Below, piece by piece: positions 1 through 9,137 of a stretch of 64,000 bases of DNA. The position numbers were made by a program, and so were the translations under genes. The notes under the pieces are model-generated. The model searched no databases. It was not told the DNA's origin and saw nothing but the letters and a program-made list of their open reading frames with translations. The stretch spans positions 1 through 64,000 of the forward strand of contig JAHEFR010000014.1 in NCBI GenBank assembly GCA_024640085.1, read 5' to 3'. Position 1 is the first letter of the stretch. The number at the start of each line of letters is the position of its first letter. The DNA is from Gammaproteobacteria bacterium. GTDB taxonomy: Bacteria > Pseudomonadota > Gammaproteobacteria > Steroidobacterales > XN24.

Positions 1-192
1 CAAAAATCCAGCGGAATGCCCTTGATTCTGGACCAGAAGTGACGTTCTGGAATGAGCTATTGGTATATCTAGTTCATGTAGTTACGTGACATTCATAACA
101 ATATTTCTAGAATGCTGTTTATGCAGGCCGTTCGGACACCGGAAATGTGAGGCCAGTCACAGTTCCGACAATCGAGAGTTGATTTTTGTTTT

Positions 193-229
193 TAATTAGA
201 GGACTGTCGGCCTTTCCTGAATCTAATTA
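193..229. repeat. Inverted repeat upstream of bactofilin gene
   Basis: An 8-bp perfect inverted repeat, TAATTAGA (193-200) and TCTAATTA (222-229), is separated by 21 nt. It is A+T-rich, unlike the surrounding DNA, and lies about 40 nt before the bactofilin start. It could be an operator or a leader hairpin; no regulator can be assigned. The rest of positions 1-268 shows no gene. Confidence 0.3.
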
Positions 230-268
230 TTAACATAACGCCAGCAGCAACGTGCGAGTGCAAAAGTC

Positions 269-853
269 ATGTTCGAACTCAACAAAAAGCGCAAGACGGA
301 GAGAGAGGAAATGGACGGCTCACGAGACGATACCCGTATGGAGGCTACCTCCGCCAACACCCATTCCCCGACCCCCAGCCGCCCGGCGATGAAGTCGGGA
401 TCGAGCGAAGCGGCCGTAATTGGCAAGTCGATCCAGATCGACGGCGATGTCCGGGGCGATGAAGATCTTCTGATTAACGGTGAGGTCCGCGGGACGATTG
501 ATCTGCCCAACAACAGTGTCACCATCGGCAGTGATGGCACCGTCCATGCCGATGTGAAGGCCAAGGTCATCTGTGTGGACGGCGCGGTTGACGGCAATCT
601 TTTCGCCACCGATCGAGTGAGCGTCCGCAGCTCCGCCCGGGTCAGTGCCAACATCAAGGCGCCACGGGTAAGCCTGGACGACGGCGCGCACTTCAAGGGA
701 TCCATCGAGATGGACGTGGAGCCTGCCAAGGAGAGGAGTGCGGCTCACTCATCGACGAAGGTCAGCCCGGCAACAGCGTCCAAGGCCAACGGCGAGTCCC
801 CGGTTTCTGGGCAGAAAGCCGCGTCCGACGAGCCGCCGCGCCCTGGCGCGTAG
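269..853 (+). CDS. Bactofilin family polymer-forming protein
   Basis: The product (194 aa) has a basic and acidic N-terminal tail (about 1-50), a central bactofilin core (about 50-150) and a disordered Ala/Ser/Pro tail. The core shows the short repeated hydrophobic/Gly units of a right-handed beta-helix, such as IQIDGDVRGDEDLLINGEV. Bactofilins self-assemble into non-nucleotide filaments at the inner membrane and act in cell shape or localisation of envelope enzymes; that role here is by family. The ATG at 269 gives the MF + Lys-rich N-terminus usual in the family but has a weak ribosome site. An in-frame ATG at 311 has a better one (GGAG at 298-301). No adjacent M23 peptidase is present, although one often accompanies bactofilins. 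Confidence 0.88.
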   Translation: MFELNKKRKTEREEMDGSRDDTRMEATSANTHSPTPSRPAMKSGSSEAAVIGKSIQIDGDVRGDEDLLINGEVRGTIDLPNNSVTIGSDGTVHADVKAKVICVDGAVDGNLFATDRVSVRSSARVSANIKAPRVSLDDGAHFKGSIEMDVEPAKERSAAHSSTKVSPATASKANGESPVSGQKAASDEPPRPGA

Positions 854-892
854 GCACCGTCCTGCCGCGGGTCGCAATTTCGGGGCCTTGAA

Positions 893-1510
893 ATGGGCGG
901 CTCCCATACTGGTGCCGCTGATCCAGGCGAGTCCGCCAACGCTGAGCCGCTGAATGCGCCCCTGTTCCGCTCCCTTGTGGAGCGGATGCAGGAGGGCGAG
1001 CGGGCTGTGATCCTGGACCTGGGTCCGGCACAGCCCTCGACCATCTCCCTGTTTGGTAAATTCCGGTGCCGGCTGGACATTGCCGATGTGGCCGAGAGCC
1101 TGTCCTCCCTCAATGAGGACGACCCGGGCCCAGAAGCACTCAGAAAGAAGGCCGAAAGTCTGCTTCCTGAACGCCGCGAGGAACCCACCGATCTGGTCCT
1201 GTGCTGGGACCTCCTCAACTATCTCAATCCGTCCGGCCTCAAGGCATTTATGTCCTGTATCGCAGAGCGTGGTCGACCGGGCATGCTCGCCCATGCGCTG
1301 ATCGCATATTCGGCCCCGAGCATGCCCGCGACACCCAACCGCTACGCGCCGACGAAGGACTGTCGGCTGAAGGTGCTGCCTACCACGAGCGAGAAAATCG
1401 ATTCACCCCGTCATACCCCGGAACTCCTCGGCCAGCGTATGCCGCGTTACCGAAGAGAACGCGCAATGCTTCTGCGGAACGGGATGCAGGAATATCTCTT
1501 CGTAATCTAG
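893..1510 (+). CDS. Uncharacterised methyltransferase-like protein
   Basis: This 205-aa protein is encoded 39 nt after the bactofilin gene on the same strand, so the two are probably co-transcribed. The segment AVILDLGPAQPSTISLF (about 37-54) followed by a strand carrying acidic residues (RLDIADVAESL), and a later DLVLCWDLLNYL stretch, resembles the SAM-binding core of a Rossmann-fold methyltransferase. The glycine-rich loop is not the classical E/DxGxGxG form, so activity is uncertain. The C-terminal 60 residues are basic. There is no signal peptide or membrane segment. The ATG at 893 has only a weak ribosome site. The assignment rests on fold-like pattern, not on a recognised family. Confidence 0.6.
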   Translation: MGGSHTGAADPGESANAEPLNAPLFRSLVERMQEGERAVILDLGPAQPSTISLFGKFRCRLDIADVAESLSSLNEDDPGPEALRKKAESLLPERREEPTDLVLCWDLLNYLNPSGLKAFMSCIAERGRPGMLAHALIAYSAPSMPATPNRYAPTKDCRLKVLPTTSEKIDSPRHTPELLGQRMPRYRRERAMLLRNGMQEYLFVI

Positions 1511-1742
1511 CATCCGTTCCCGTGCGCTTTGTGGGCGACCAGCCCTCCGCCACGGATTCTTGCTCTCGCGAGCCTATCTGAGACCTCGAAAGCCTACAGG
1601 CCCGGCATAACCGAATGGCTCTTTGCACGAAAAGGGCGAGGGCATGACAGTTAGCCGTGCGGCGGCGAGACGCCACATTAGGGGTACGCTCCGATACCGA
1701 CCGAGCCACCCGACATTATCCCCGGTACTGTCCGTTGGTTTC

Positions 1743-1790
1743 CCAAGCCAAGCAGGGTCAGAGCGAGTGTGCGGGCCGGCTTGGTTTTTC
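1743..1790 (+). terminator. Possible intrinsic terminator after 1510
   Basis: CCAAGCC (1743-1749) pairs with GGCTTGG (1778-1784), which is followed directly by TTTTTC. The 28-nt loop is long for an intrinsic terminator and the site is 230 nt past the upstream stop codon, so this is a weak call. Confidence 0.35.
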
Positions 1791-1918
1791 AATACTCTCG
1801 AGAAGGATGGGCGCATTGCGAAAAGTGGCAATTCGGCGAGCGCCCGCGTTGGCTCGATGACCCGGAGGAGAGGGAGCCGCCTGGCCAGCGGCGGCCGGGC
1901 CATATAAACGTGATTTAA

Positions 1919-1934
1919 CATAATATACATTATG
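1919..1934. promoter_or_regulatory. A+T-rich palindrome in convergent gap
   Basis: CATAAT-ATAC-ATTATG is a perfect 6+4+6 palindrome in a locally A+T-rich stretch (about 1905-1935). It resembles an operator or -10 region, but no gene starts just downstream. Confidence 0.3.
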
Positions 1935-2129
1935 CGCACATTTCCACGATTGCGCCGTTGGGACCGAAAACCCCCAATTCCTGCCTGTATCGAGGGTTTC
2001 TTGTGTTCTGGTGAATAGTGGAATCCGGTCATTACCCGGATGAACGCATTTGTTATCAGTTATTTGCAGCGCTTATCTCGGATTACTCTAGGAAAACCAT
2101 CGGGATTCAGTTCTCCACGCCGACCTACG

Positions 2130-4859
2130 CTACGTGATACGACTCATATCCCTGGACATCCTGTTTGCCTGGACCAGATTCAGGTTTCGGTATATCAAAG
2201 CTGCAATTCGTGGATATCGTCTGCGCAGCCCTTCCATGTGTTCAGTGGTGAACCGGAGAAGACGCACGTCCGTGACCGAATCGACACTGGCACTGCGGGT
2301 GCCCCCGAAGGCGCCGCCTTCGCCCATGACCGCCCCCCGGGTCATCCGGGAGAGTTCGATCTCCCGGCCCTCCCGCCTGACTGACGCCCTGAGTTCGCCG
2401 TCGAGCACCAGGAAGACCTCGTCGGTGGCTTTTGCGCCTTCCTCCAGGAGTCTGCGGCCGGCGGCGTAATCCCGGATGTCGCTCATCAAGGCAAATATCC
2501 GGGCCTGGGCCCTGTTCAGGCCCCGCAACAGGGGGATCGTCCTCTGGGGGTCGGGGCCGAGATCCAGCCGCAGCAGATCCCAAAGTGTCACGACCCGCAT
2601 GCCGGCACTCAGGGCCGGGGTCAACGTCAGGTCCATTAGCCACGCGACGGCGATCGTAAAGGCGGCCAGCGCCCCGAATTGCACCTGCGTTCGCAGTTCG
2701 CTGGTGGTCATCACCAGGAAGCTCAGAACGAGCACGAGCGACGTGTAGGTGACCGGGCGAATTACAGAGGCCAGCGCACGCTGGACGGCGGTCCCTTCCT
2801 GGCCGCTCGCTCTGGCCTCCATGTTGAAGCGAACCAGGAAATGAATGGTGTCGTCCACGGCGATACCGAGAGCGATACAGGCGATCAGGCTGGTGGTGGG
2901 ACTGAGGGTGATTCCGAGCAGTCCGAGGGTACCGAAGTAGACGCCAACGGCCAGGACGTTGGGGAAAAGCGCCATGAGGCCGATGCGCCAGGAGGTAAAT
3001 ACGGCTGCGAGGATCAGCAGCACGACGAAAAGAGCAACAGCAATGCTCAACAACTGGCCGGCTGCAATATCGGTGACGGTTCTCGTCATGAGCATGATGT
3101 TGCCCGTGACACGCGGTTCCAGCGGGTACGGCACCTGCTCCAGGCGCTGGCGCGTGCGCTCCGCCAACTTCGCAATCGCCCGGGTGTCATCTGCGTTAAT
3201 ACGTACCAGGATGCTGGTCATCCGGTAGGTGCCGTCCACGTACCCGTCCAGGTCCTCGCTGCCGCCGAACAGGAGCAGCTGCTTGGACAATTGCCGGTCA
3301 TCCGGGATGACGAAGAACTCTTTGTCTCCATCATGCAAGGTCTGATTAATGAGCTTGATATGGTCGACGAGCGACGTGGTGCTGCCGACTTCAGGCTGTT
3401 CGGCGAGCCACTCCTGCAGCGACGCCAGCATGGCCAGGTTGGCCGGCTCGACGAAGGTATCCTCTTCCGGCGACTCAATGACGATATAGAAGGAATTAGC
3501 GCCGCCGAACGCGGCGTTGATGCCCTCGAAGTCCTTGCGCACCCGCGTGTCCTGTTTGAAGCCGCCGATGTATTCCGTACCCACCTCGATCCGGCTGGTA
3601 CCAAGCAGCGCCACGGCAAGCAGCAGCAGCCCGGAGACAAGGATCTGGCGCCGCCGCCGGGTCGCAAATCTGACCAGGCTCAGGGCGGTGCGGGTAAATG
3701 CCGCGCTGCCATGGGTCGCCGTCTTACCTGGCAACGGCAGATAACACAGGACCGCCGGAATCATGGTCAGCACGACGAACACGGTAAGAGTGATACCGAC
3801 GAAAGACAGCAGAGAGAATTCGCGGATGGCCGTCAGGGAATTGAACAACAGGGCCAGCAGCCCGGCAGCCGTGGTGGCGCCGCTGATGACCAGGGGCATG
3901 CTCACTTGCTGCAGCACCTCCAGCACGACGTCCCGCCGGGTGAGATTCGAAGACTCGGCGGCCACGGTGTAGTACTCGGAGATCACGTGCATGCAATAGG
4001 CCATGCCCATGGTGATCACCAGCGGGGGCACCAGGGTGGTGACCACGTTGAGCGGGAGATCCAGCCACGCCAGCAAGGCCAGGGTCCAGATCAATGAAGT
4101 GACGATGGCTATCACTGGCAGGACCACCGCCCGGATGCTGCGGAAGGCCATAAACAGGACGGCCGATACAATCGCAATGATCGCAGGTACGGTAACGCGG
4201 AAGCTGTCCATCAGAGCCTTCGACAATGAGGCCTTGATGATCGGCGAGCCGCTCACCCATACGGTCGCGTCCCCGCCCTCCTCGTCTGCGATCGAGCGGA
4301 CGGCGGCGGCGATGCCCTTACCGATGAAGTCGCTGTCGTCGAGACCCTTGAAGTCGATGACCAGCGCGGACACTCGACCGTCCCGGGATACCAGTGTTCC
4401 CAGGTACATGGGGTTGTCCATGATGTCGGAGCGGAGCCGTTCCCTGACACCCGGATCGGTAAAATCCAGGTCACTGCCGCCGGTGAATTCGATCCCGAAC
4501 TCATCGGCCCGCAGTGATTTGGCTGTGGTGAGGGACAGCACATCATGGGCGCCGGGCAGCGCCTGCAGACGCCCCGTCATCCTATCGATCCGCGCCAGGT
4601 TGTCCGCACTGAAAGAGTCATCCGTGGCTAACGCGACTACCACGGATTCTTCGCTCCCGAAGATATGCCGGACCCGATCGTAGTAGACCCGCTCCGGATC
4701 GTCGGCCGACAGCAGTCGGCCCACCGACGGATCGACACTCAGCCTAATGCCGCCGCTTGGGCCACCCAGCAGTTGGGACAACGCGAGTACAGTGACAACC
4801 ATCAACCCGGCGAGCGTCAGTCCGGGATGATCGGCAATTGCTGTCAGCAGGCGATTCAC
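2130..4859 (-). CDS. RND/MMPL-family exporter with C-terminal cNMP-binding domain
   Basis: The 909-aa inner-membrane protein has the MMPL/HpnN-type RND layout: TM1 (about 14-32), a large periplasmic loop (35-225), a block of TM helices (226-375), TM7 (about 405-425), a second periplasmic loop (425-615), and a last TM block (615-770). Residues 786-909 form a cyclic-nucleotide-binding domain. Its phosphate-binding cassette GEGGAFGGTRSA (846-857) keeps the Glu and Arg that contact cyclic nucleotide. Family members export lipids or hydrophobic compounds using the proton gradient. The start is GTG at 4859, with GGAG 8 nt upstream. The gene lies 27 nt after a LolA-like gene, forming a common transporter/periplasmic partner pair. 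The cytosolic CNB domain suggests ligand-gated export; the ligand is unknown. Confidence 0.88.
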   Translation of the reverse strand: MNRLLTAIADHPGLTLAGLMVVTVLALSQLLGGPSGGIRLSVDPSVGRLLSADDPERVYYDRVRHIFGSEESVVVALATDDSFSADNLARIDRMTGRLQALPGAHDVLSLTTAKSLRADEFGIEFTGGSDLDFTDPGVRERLRSDIMDNPMYLGTLVSRDGRVSALVIDFKGLDDSDFIGKGIAAAVRSIADEEGGDATVWVSGSPIIKASLSKALMDSFRVTVPAIIAIVSAVLFMAFRSIRAVVLPVIAIVTSLIWTLALLAWLDLPLNVVTTLVPPLVITMGMAYCMHVISEYYTVAAESSNLTRRDVVLEVLQQVSMPLVISGATTAAGLLALLFNSLTAIREFSLLSFVGITLTVFVVLTMIPAVLCYLPLPGKTATHGSAAFTRTALSLVRFATRRRRQILVSGLLLLAVALLGTSRIEVGTEYIGGFKQDTRVRKDFEGINAAFGGANSFYIVIESPEEDTFVEPANLAMLASLQEWLAEQPEVGSTTSLVDHIKLINQTLHDGDKEFFVIPDDRQLSKQLLLFGGSEDLDGYVDGTYRMTSILVRINADDTRAIAKLAERTRQRLEQVPYPLEPRVTGNIMLMTRTVTDIAAGQLLSIAVALFVVLLILAAVFTSWRIGLMALFPNVLAVGVYFGTLGLLGITLSPTTSLIACIALGIAVDDTIHFLVRFNMEARASGQEGTAVQRALASVIRPVTYTSLVLVLSFLVMTTSELRTQVQFGALAAFTIAVAWLMDLTLTPALSAGMRVVTLWDLLRLDLGPDPQRTIPLLRGLNRAQARIFALMSDIRDYAAGRRLLEEGAKATDEVFLVLDGELRASVRREGREIELSRMTRGAVMGEGGAFGGTRSASVDSVTDVRLLRFTTEHMEGLRRRYPRIAALIYRNLNLVQANRMSRDMSRIT

Positions 4860-4886
4860 TCTGCCGGCTCCATGAATCCGGCCGGC

Positions 4887-5687
4887 TCAGTCTTTGTAAA
4901 ACTGCACGGTGTTGAAATAACGCCCCGATATGTCCTCGTCAAGGGAGATGTGCTTGACGTGAATCCAGCTGCTGGTCTCTTCTCCCACGTCGTTCATTTC
5001 CATGTCGTGCGCCGTCCACAGGCCGTTGACCTGGGCCACTGTCGTCGGATCCACCGTCAGGCGCTTGTGGAGTTGATCGCTGGAATCGAAGTACTCCGTC
5101 TGAAGCGCCACGCAATTCTCCTTATCGATGTAGGAGACGATACGGCTGTAGGCCGATTCTGAGCCGGGTTCAGTGACTTGTGCGACAACATACGTCGCCC
5201 GACCCGCCACCTCGGCGTCGGCAAGACGCTCCGATCCCAGGGTGTCCGAACTCATCTGCAGGAGCCGCAGATCCTCGTGGCTGAAGTCGGTACCCCAGAT
5301 GCTGTTGCTGCCGCCACCGACGATACGACGCGGGCGGACCAGAGCCGGGAGATACATGTAGACGACGTCCCTCGGCTTGTGTTCGATGACGAGATAGGCC
5401 GAGCCCTTGATGTCCTGAGGCCCGTCTATCCGGATCATCAGGCGCACGTGGCCTTCATCATCCTGCTTCCAGTGAAGGCGGGCGTCCATCACCTTCTCGT
5501 TGCCGGCCCGGTCCCGGGACTTGAGCTCTATGAACTGGATGCTGGTCTTTTCCGGAAAATTTCCCCGGGCGCACTCCCTTATTTCATCCGCCGTCGTCAA
5601 TTCGGCGACGGCGGATCCCGAACCGCATAGTAGAAGCATCACCGACAGCGCCAGAGAGCGCGCCACGAAATATTCCGACCGATTCAT
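4887..5687 (-). CDS. LolA-like outer-membrane lipoprotein-sorting protein
   Basis: The 266-aa protein begins with a Sec signal peptide (about 1-28, cleavage after SAVA). The mature part is of the LolA-like type often annotated 'outer membrane lipoprotein-sorting protein', including a MYLPALVRPRRI stretch and a GTDFSHEDLR motif typical of members paired with MMPL transporters. It probably carries a hydrophobic ligand in the periplasm for the exporter encoded 27 nt downstream. The reading frame is open back to 6062, but the ATG at 5687 is preferred because it has GGGGGAAGA directly upstream and starts the signal peptide. The precise substrate cannot be read from the sequence. Confidence 0.85.
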   Translation of the reverse strand: MNRSEYFVARSLALSVMLLLCGSGSAVAELTTADEIRECARGNFPEKTSIQFIELKSRDRAGNEKVMDARLHWKQDDEGHVRLMIRIDGPQDIKGSAYLVIEHKPRDVVYMYLPALVRPRRIVGGGSNSIWGTDFSHEDLRLLQMSSDTLGSERLADAEVAGRATYVVAQVTEPGSESAYSRIVSYIDKENCVALQTEYFDSSDQLHKRLTVDPTTVAQVNGLWTAHDMEMNDVGEETSSWIHVKHISLDEDISGRYFNTVQFYKD

Positions 5688-6155
5688 TCTTCCCCCTTCC
5701 CCTGCACATGCCGAGCCCACGGCGCCCGACCGTCCGCCGTCATGCGTCACTATTCTTCCTGCCCCATGGCGGATGCAGGAGCTTAACAAATGTCGTCTGT
5801 GGCGCGGCAGATATGTTCGCTCTCGACCGACCGTATGGAATTCCACATGTCGGCCCGACACCCTGCCAGGGGCCCCGACCGTGACCTGCGCCGGACGGGG
5901 CCGCTGCCGTCCGGATATCCGTGGCATTGGTGATCGGTCCCTGGGGATGATGCTTCGATTCCGAAATTGTGTCTCGCATATACTTGGGTCACACAACCGC
6001 TCATGTTTGCGAATGATCTGCAGGGTAGGCGCTGAGGTAACGTGAGAAAGTCCCTTCCCCACCGTTGCGGAGACTGGTGTGAATTCGGGAGCTTTTCGAT
6101 ATTTGTTCTTTAAAGATATAATAACTATTTGTTATTAAAGGTATTATTCGGATCA
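5688..6155. other. 468-nt divergent intergenic region
   Basis: This region separates the LolA-like/RND operon (minus) from copA (plus) and must carry both promoters. It contains a perfect 8-bp inverted repeat, CCGGACGG (5891-5898) and CCGTCCGG (5907-5914), without a following T-run. The copA-proximal 60 nt are strongly A+T-rich. No small gene is convincing. Confidence 0.5.
6117..6137 (+). promoter_or_regulatory. copA promoter -10 with overlapping palindrome
   Basis: A consensus -10, TATAAT (6117-6122), overlaps a perfect palindrome TAATAAC-TATTT-GTTATTA (6119-6137). The best -35 at 17-bp spacing is poor (TTTCGA, 6094-6099), as expected for a regulated promoter. The palindrome does not look like a CueR box, so another metal-responsive regulator is possible. 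Confidence 0.5.
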
Positions 6156-8498
6156 ATGGGCAACAATGCGGGTACCGGTGATGAAAATTCGAGCTGCTGT
6201 CACCCAGAGCATCGGCCCGAGCCCCCAAGGGACCGCGACAATCTAGCGGACGGGTTGGGTACAGGTTCGTGGATCTGCCCCATGTGCCCAGATGTCAAGG
6301 CGGACCAGCCGGGCCCGTGTCCTCATTGCGGCATGGCACTGGAGCCCGCGAACCCGGCGACCAGGCCCAGAGCGGCAATCCGCTGGACATGCCCCATGCA
6401 CCCGGAGGTGGTGCGCGACGGGCCCGGTGAATGCCCCATCTGCGGGATGGCCCTGGAACCAACGACGCCGGACACGGACGAGCAGGAGAATCCGGAACTG
6501 GCGGACATGCGACGCCGGTTCCTCGTCAGCACAATTCTGGCGGTTCCTGTCGTCCTGATCGCCATGGGCCGACCGCTCCTCGAGGCGATCTGGCCGGTCC
6601 CTCTGCAGGAGACCGGGATGAGATGGGCCCAGTTCATCCTGGCGACTCCCGTCGTGCTCTGGGCAGCCGCCCCGTTCTTCCAGCGGGCGTGGCGTTCGCT
6701 TAGAACCGGCAAATTCAACATGTTCACCCTGATCGGTCTGGGCGTCGGCGTGGCCTGGGTGTACAGCACGCTCGCCGTTATTGCGCCGGGGATGTTCCCG
6801 ACATCATTCCGCGACGATGCGGGCAATGTCCCGCTGTACTTCGAATCTGCCGCGGTGATCGTGGCGTTGGTGCTGCTCGGTCAGGTCCTGGAACTGCGTG
6901 CGCGTCACAAGACCGGTGGGGCGTTGCGTGCGCTGATGGACCTGACGCCCCCGGTGGCGATCCGTCTGACTGACTGCGGTCACGAAAAGACGATCCCCCT
7001 GGAGGACGTCAGGGAGAGCGATCGGCTGCGAGTGAAACCCGGGTCGAAAATACCGGTGGACGGCGAGGTGATCGAGGGGGCCAGCAGCGTCGATGAATCC
7101 ATGGTTACCGGGGAGCCGGTGCCGGTAGAAAAAGGTCCGGGAGACATCCTGGTGGGAGGCACCATCAACGGCAACGGTGCCCTGGTGATGCGGGCGTCCA
7201 AAGTCGGGTCGGACACCCTCCTCGCCCGTATTGTTCAGATGGTAGCCGAAGCCCAGCGGACCCGGGCGCCGGCCCAGAACCTCGCCGACCGGGTTGCCGG
7301 GGTGTTCGTTCCCGCGGTCATGGGTGCCGCCGTCCTCTCGCTGGCGATCTGGTGGCTGGCCGGTCCGGAGCCTCGCTTTGCCCACGGCATCCTGGCCGCT
7401 GTCTCGGTGCTGATCATCGCCTGCCCCTGCGCCCTGGGTCTTGCCACCCCCATGTCAATCACCGTGGCCATGGGCAGGGCCGCCGGTGCAGGCATCCTGT
7501 TCCGGGATGCGGCTGCCATCGAGAAGCTGCGTTCCATTCATACCCTTGCTTTCGACAAGACCGGGACCCTGACCGTGGGGCGCCCCAGGCTGGAGAAGGC
7601 GGTCGCAGCCCCGGGTCGGGACGAGGATGAATTGCTGCGGCTGGTCGCGAGCCTGGAGCGGGCCAGCGAACACCCGCTGGCGAATGCCGTGGTGGCAGCC
7701 GCCAAGGAACGAGGGCTTTCCCTCGGGGACGTGAAGGATTTCCAGTCTGTCACCGGGAAGGGCGTGACCGGACACGTGTCAGGACAGGAGGTGCTTGTCG
7801 GCAGCCCCGCATACCTGGCCGATCGCGGCATGGATTTGTCCGAAGCCTTGCAGGAACAGGCAGCGGAATTGCAGCAGGAAGGAAAGACCGTCGTGGCCGT
7901 AGGCGTGGACGGCGAGACGGCCGGTCTGCTGTGTATCGGTGATCCGATCAGGGATTCCGCCCGGGATGCGCTCGAGCGGCTGCGGGGAGAGGGCCTGAAG
8001 CTGGTCATGCTCACGGGCGACAACGAGGTCACCGCCCGGGCGGTGGCGCGGGAACTCGGCATCGACGAAGTCGTCGCCGGAGTCCTGCCTGAAGGGAAGC
8101 AAGAGGCGATCCGACGCCTGCAGCAGGGCAATGGCGGTGTGGCGATGGCTGGCGACGGGATCAATGACGCTCCGGCCCTGGCGGCGGCCGACGTCGGCAT
8201 CGCCATGGGCACCGGCACCGATGTCGCAATGGAGAGCGCCGATATTACCCTCGTGCGGGGCGATCTGGCGGGGATCGCCCGCGCCCGAGCCCTCAGCGAG
8301 GCCACCGTGGCGAATATCCGTCAGAATCTGTTCTTCGCGTTCTTCTACAACGCCGTGGGCGTACCGGTCGCGGCCGGCGTGCTCTATCCCGTGTTCGGCG
8401 TCATCCTGAGCCCGATGATCGCTGCGGCCGCGATGAGCGCCAGTTCGGTGTCGGTGATCAGCAACGCCCTCCGGCTGCGTTCGACTCGGCTGTTCTGA
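6156..8498 (+). CDS. copA: Cu+-exporting P1B-type ATPase
   Basis: The 780-aa protein pumps Cu+ out of the cytoplasm using ATP. It has two N-terminal Cys-rich heavy-metal-binding modules (about 39-64 and 77-102, pattern CPMxP...CPxCGM) instead of classical HMA domains. The catalytic core follows: TGE (318-320) in the actuator domain, the intramembrane metal site CPC (423-425), phosphorylated D467 in DKTGT, the nucleotide-site SEHP loop and the hinge GDGINDAP from 666. The last TM helices carry YN and MSASS, the P1B-1 (Cu+) signature. An in-frame TTG at 6129 lies inside the promoter palindrome, so the ATG at 6156 is preferred. No chaperone or regulator gene is adjacent. Confidence 0.95.
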   Translation: MGNNAGTGDENSSCCHPEHRPEPPRDRDNLADGLGTGSWICPMCPDVKADQPGPCPHCGMALEPANPATRPRAAIRWTCPMHPEVVRDGPGECPICGMALEPTTPDTDEQENPELADMRRRFLVSTILAVPVVLIAMGRPLLEAIWPVPLQETGMRWAQFILATPVVLWAAAPFFQRAWRSLRTGKFNMFTLIGLGVGVAWVYSTLAVIAPGMFPTSFRDDAGNVPLYFESAAVIVALVLLGQVLELRARHKTGGALRALMDLTPPVAIRLTDCGHEKTIPLEDVRESDRLRVKPGSKIPVDGEVIEGASSVDESMVTGEPVPVEKGPGDILVGGTINGNGALVMRASKVGSDTLLARIVQMVAEAQRTRAPAQNLADRVAGVFVPAVMGAAVLSLAIWWLAGPEPRFAHGILAAVSVLIIACPCALGLATPMSITVAMGRAAGAGILFRDAAAIEKLRSIHTLAFDKTGTLTVGRPRLEKAVAAPGRDEDELLRLVASLERASEHPLANAVVAAAKERGLSLGDVKDFQSVTGKGVTGHVSGQEVLVGSPAYLADRGMDLSEALQEQAAELQQEGKTVVAVGVDGETAGLLCIGDPIRDSARDALERLRGEGLKLVMLTGDNEVTARAVARELGIDEVVAGVLPEGKQEAIRRLQQGNGGVAMAGDGINDAPALAAADVGIAMGTGTDVAMESADITLVRGDLAGIARARALSEATVANIRQNLFFAFFYNAVGVPVAAGVLYPVFGVILSPMIAAAAMSASSVSVISNALRLRSTRLF

Positions 8499-8545
8499 CC
8501 GGAGGTTGCGGGGCCGCGACGAGGTCGACGGGCTCCGCTTCTGAA

Positions 8546-9058
8546 TCAGGCAGAGGTGCGTCGCCGCAACCTGGAGATAGCGGTCCCAAGCCCCAGCAGA
8601 AGGATGCCCAGGAGGCCAATCAGGGGCACCGGACCGGCCGTGTCGGGCAGGGTCTCAGGCATCGCCTCCAGGCTGACGGACTCCTCGATGACCTCGACCG
8701 GCAGCTCGTCGACCTCCATCGCGGGCCCGTCTTCCGGATTTGGCAGCGAAAGGACGATGACACGGCCCTCCGTGGTCTCCCGATAGTAAATGCGGATCTT
8801 CTGGCCGGCTTTGAGGTCCTGGATCCTGACCGGCTCGCCCTGGACCTTGATCGATGCGCCCCGAGGGATCCTGTAGGCCTGTCTGCCGCTGCCGTCATCA
8901 TGCCTCATCGTGAGCAGGGTGCCCCTGACGCTGACCACCTCGCCGGCCACCCGCTGGATGTCCGTCTTCTGAACGGTGACGACCTGGGCCTCCTGGGCAA
9001 CAGGCACGAATGACCATGCCAGCAGCGCGATGACGGTGACAGCCCGGAATAGTTTCAT
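8546..9058 (-). CDS. Secreted protein with LPDTAG/TM/Arg C-terminal sorting tail
   Basis: The 170-aa protein has an N-terminal signal peptide (about 1-22), a small beta-rich domain (about 25-100; VVSVRGTLLTMRHDDG, IKVQGEPVRIQDLKAGQKIRIYY) similar in pattern to small OB-like envelope domains, an acidic linker, then a classical tripartite sorting tail: LPDTAG (137-142), a hydrophobic helix, and RLRRR at the end. That tail is what a sortase cleaves. The gene lies 79 nt downstream of a class D sortase gene on the same strand, so it is very likely its dedicated substrate. The start at 9058 is supported by GGAGAGGAG just upstream. The function of the anchored domain is unknown. Confidence 0.8.
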   Translation of the reverse strand: MKLFRAVTVIALLAWSFVPVAQEAQVVTVQKTDIQRVAGEVVSVRGTLLTMRHDDGSGRQAYRIPRGASIKVQGEPVRIQDLKAGQKIRIYYRETTEGRVIVLSLPNPEDGPAMEVDELPVEVIEESVSLEAMPETLPDTAGPVPLIGLLGILLLGLGTAISRLRRRTSA

Positions 9059-9137
9059 GTTCTCCTCTCCTTCGGTGGACGCCGGCATCCGCTCCAGGGC
9101 GCCCGGGGGCGTCAGCGTATCGGTGAATAACAGTGCC

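Larger units (their letters stand above)
1511..2129. other. 619-nt gap between convergent genes
   Basis: No credible coding sequence is visible: the ORFs here lack ribosome sites and protein-like composition. The gap holds a hairpin with a T-run (1743-1790), an A+T-rich palindrome (1919-1934), and near 1968-2010 a weak GAAAACCC/GGGTTTC pairing followed by a T-rich stretch. These could bound a small transcript, but I see no known RNA family. Confidence 0.5.

Noticed and set aside
1623-1907. 94-codon ORF in the convergent gap
   Set aside because: Arg/Ser-rich, no ribosome site, crosses a likely terminator hairpin.
2679-4097. 472-codon open frame antisense to the RND exporter
   Set aside because: Gln/Arg/His-rich shadow of a G+C-rich gene; no ribosome site or domain pattern.
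6129-6155. TTG start extending CopA by nine residues
   Set aside because: It lies in the promoter palindrome just after the -10; ATG 6156 is more plausible.
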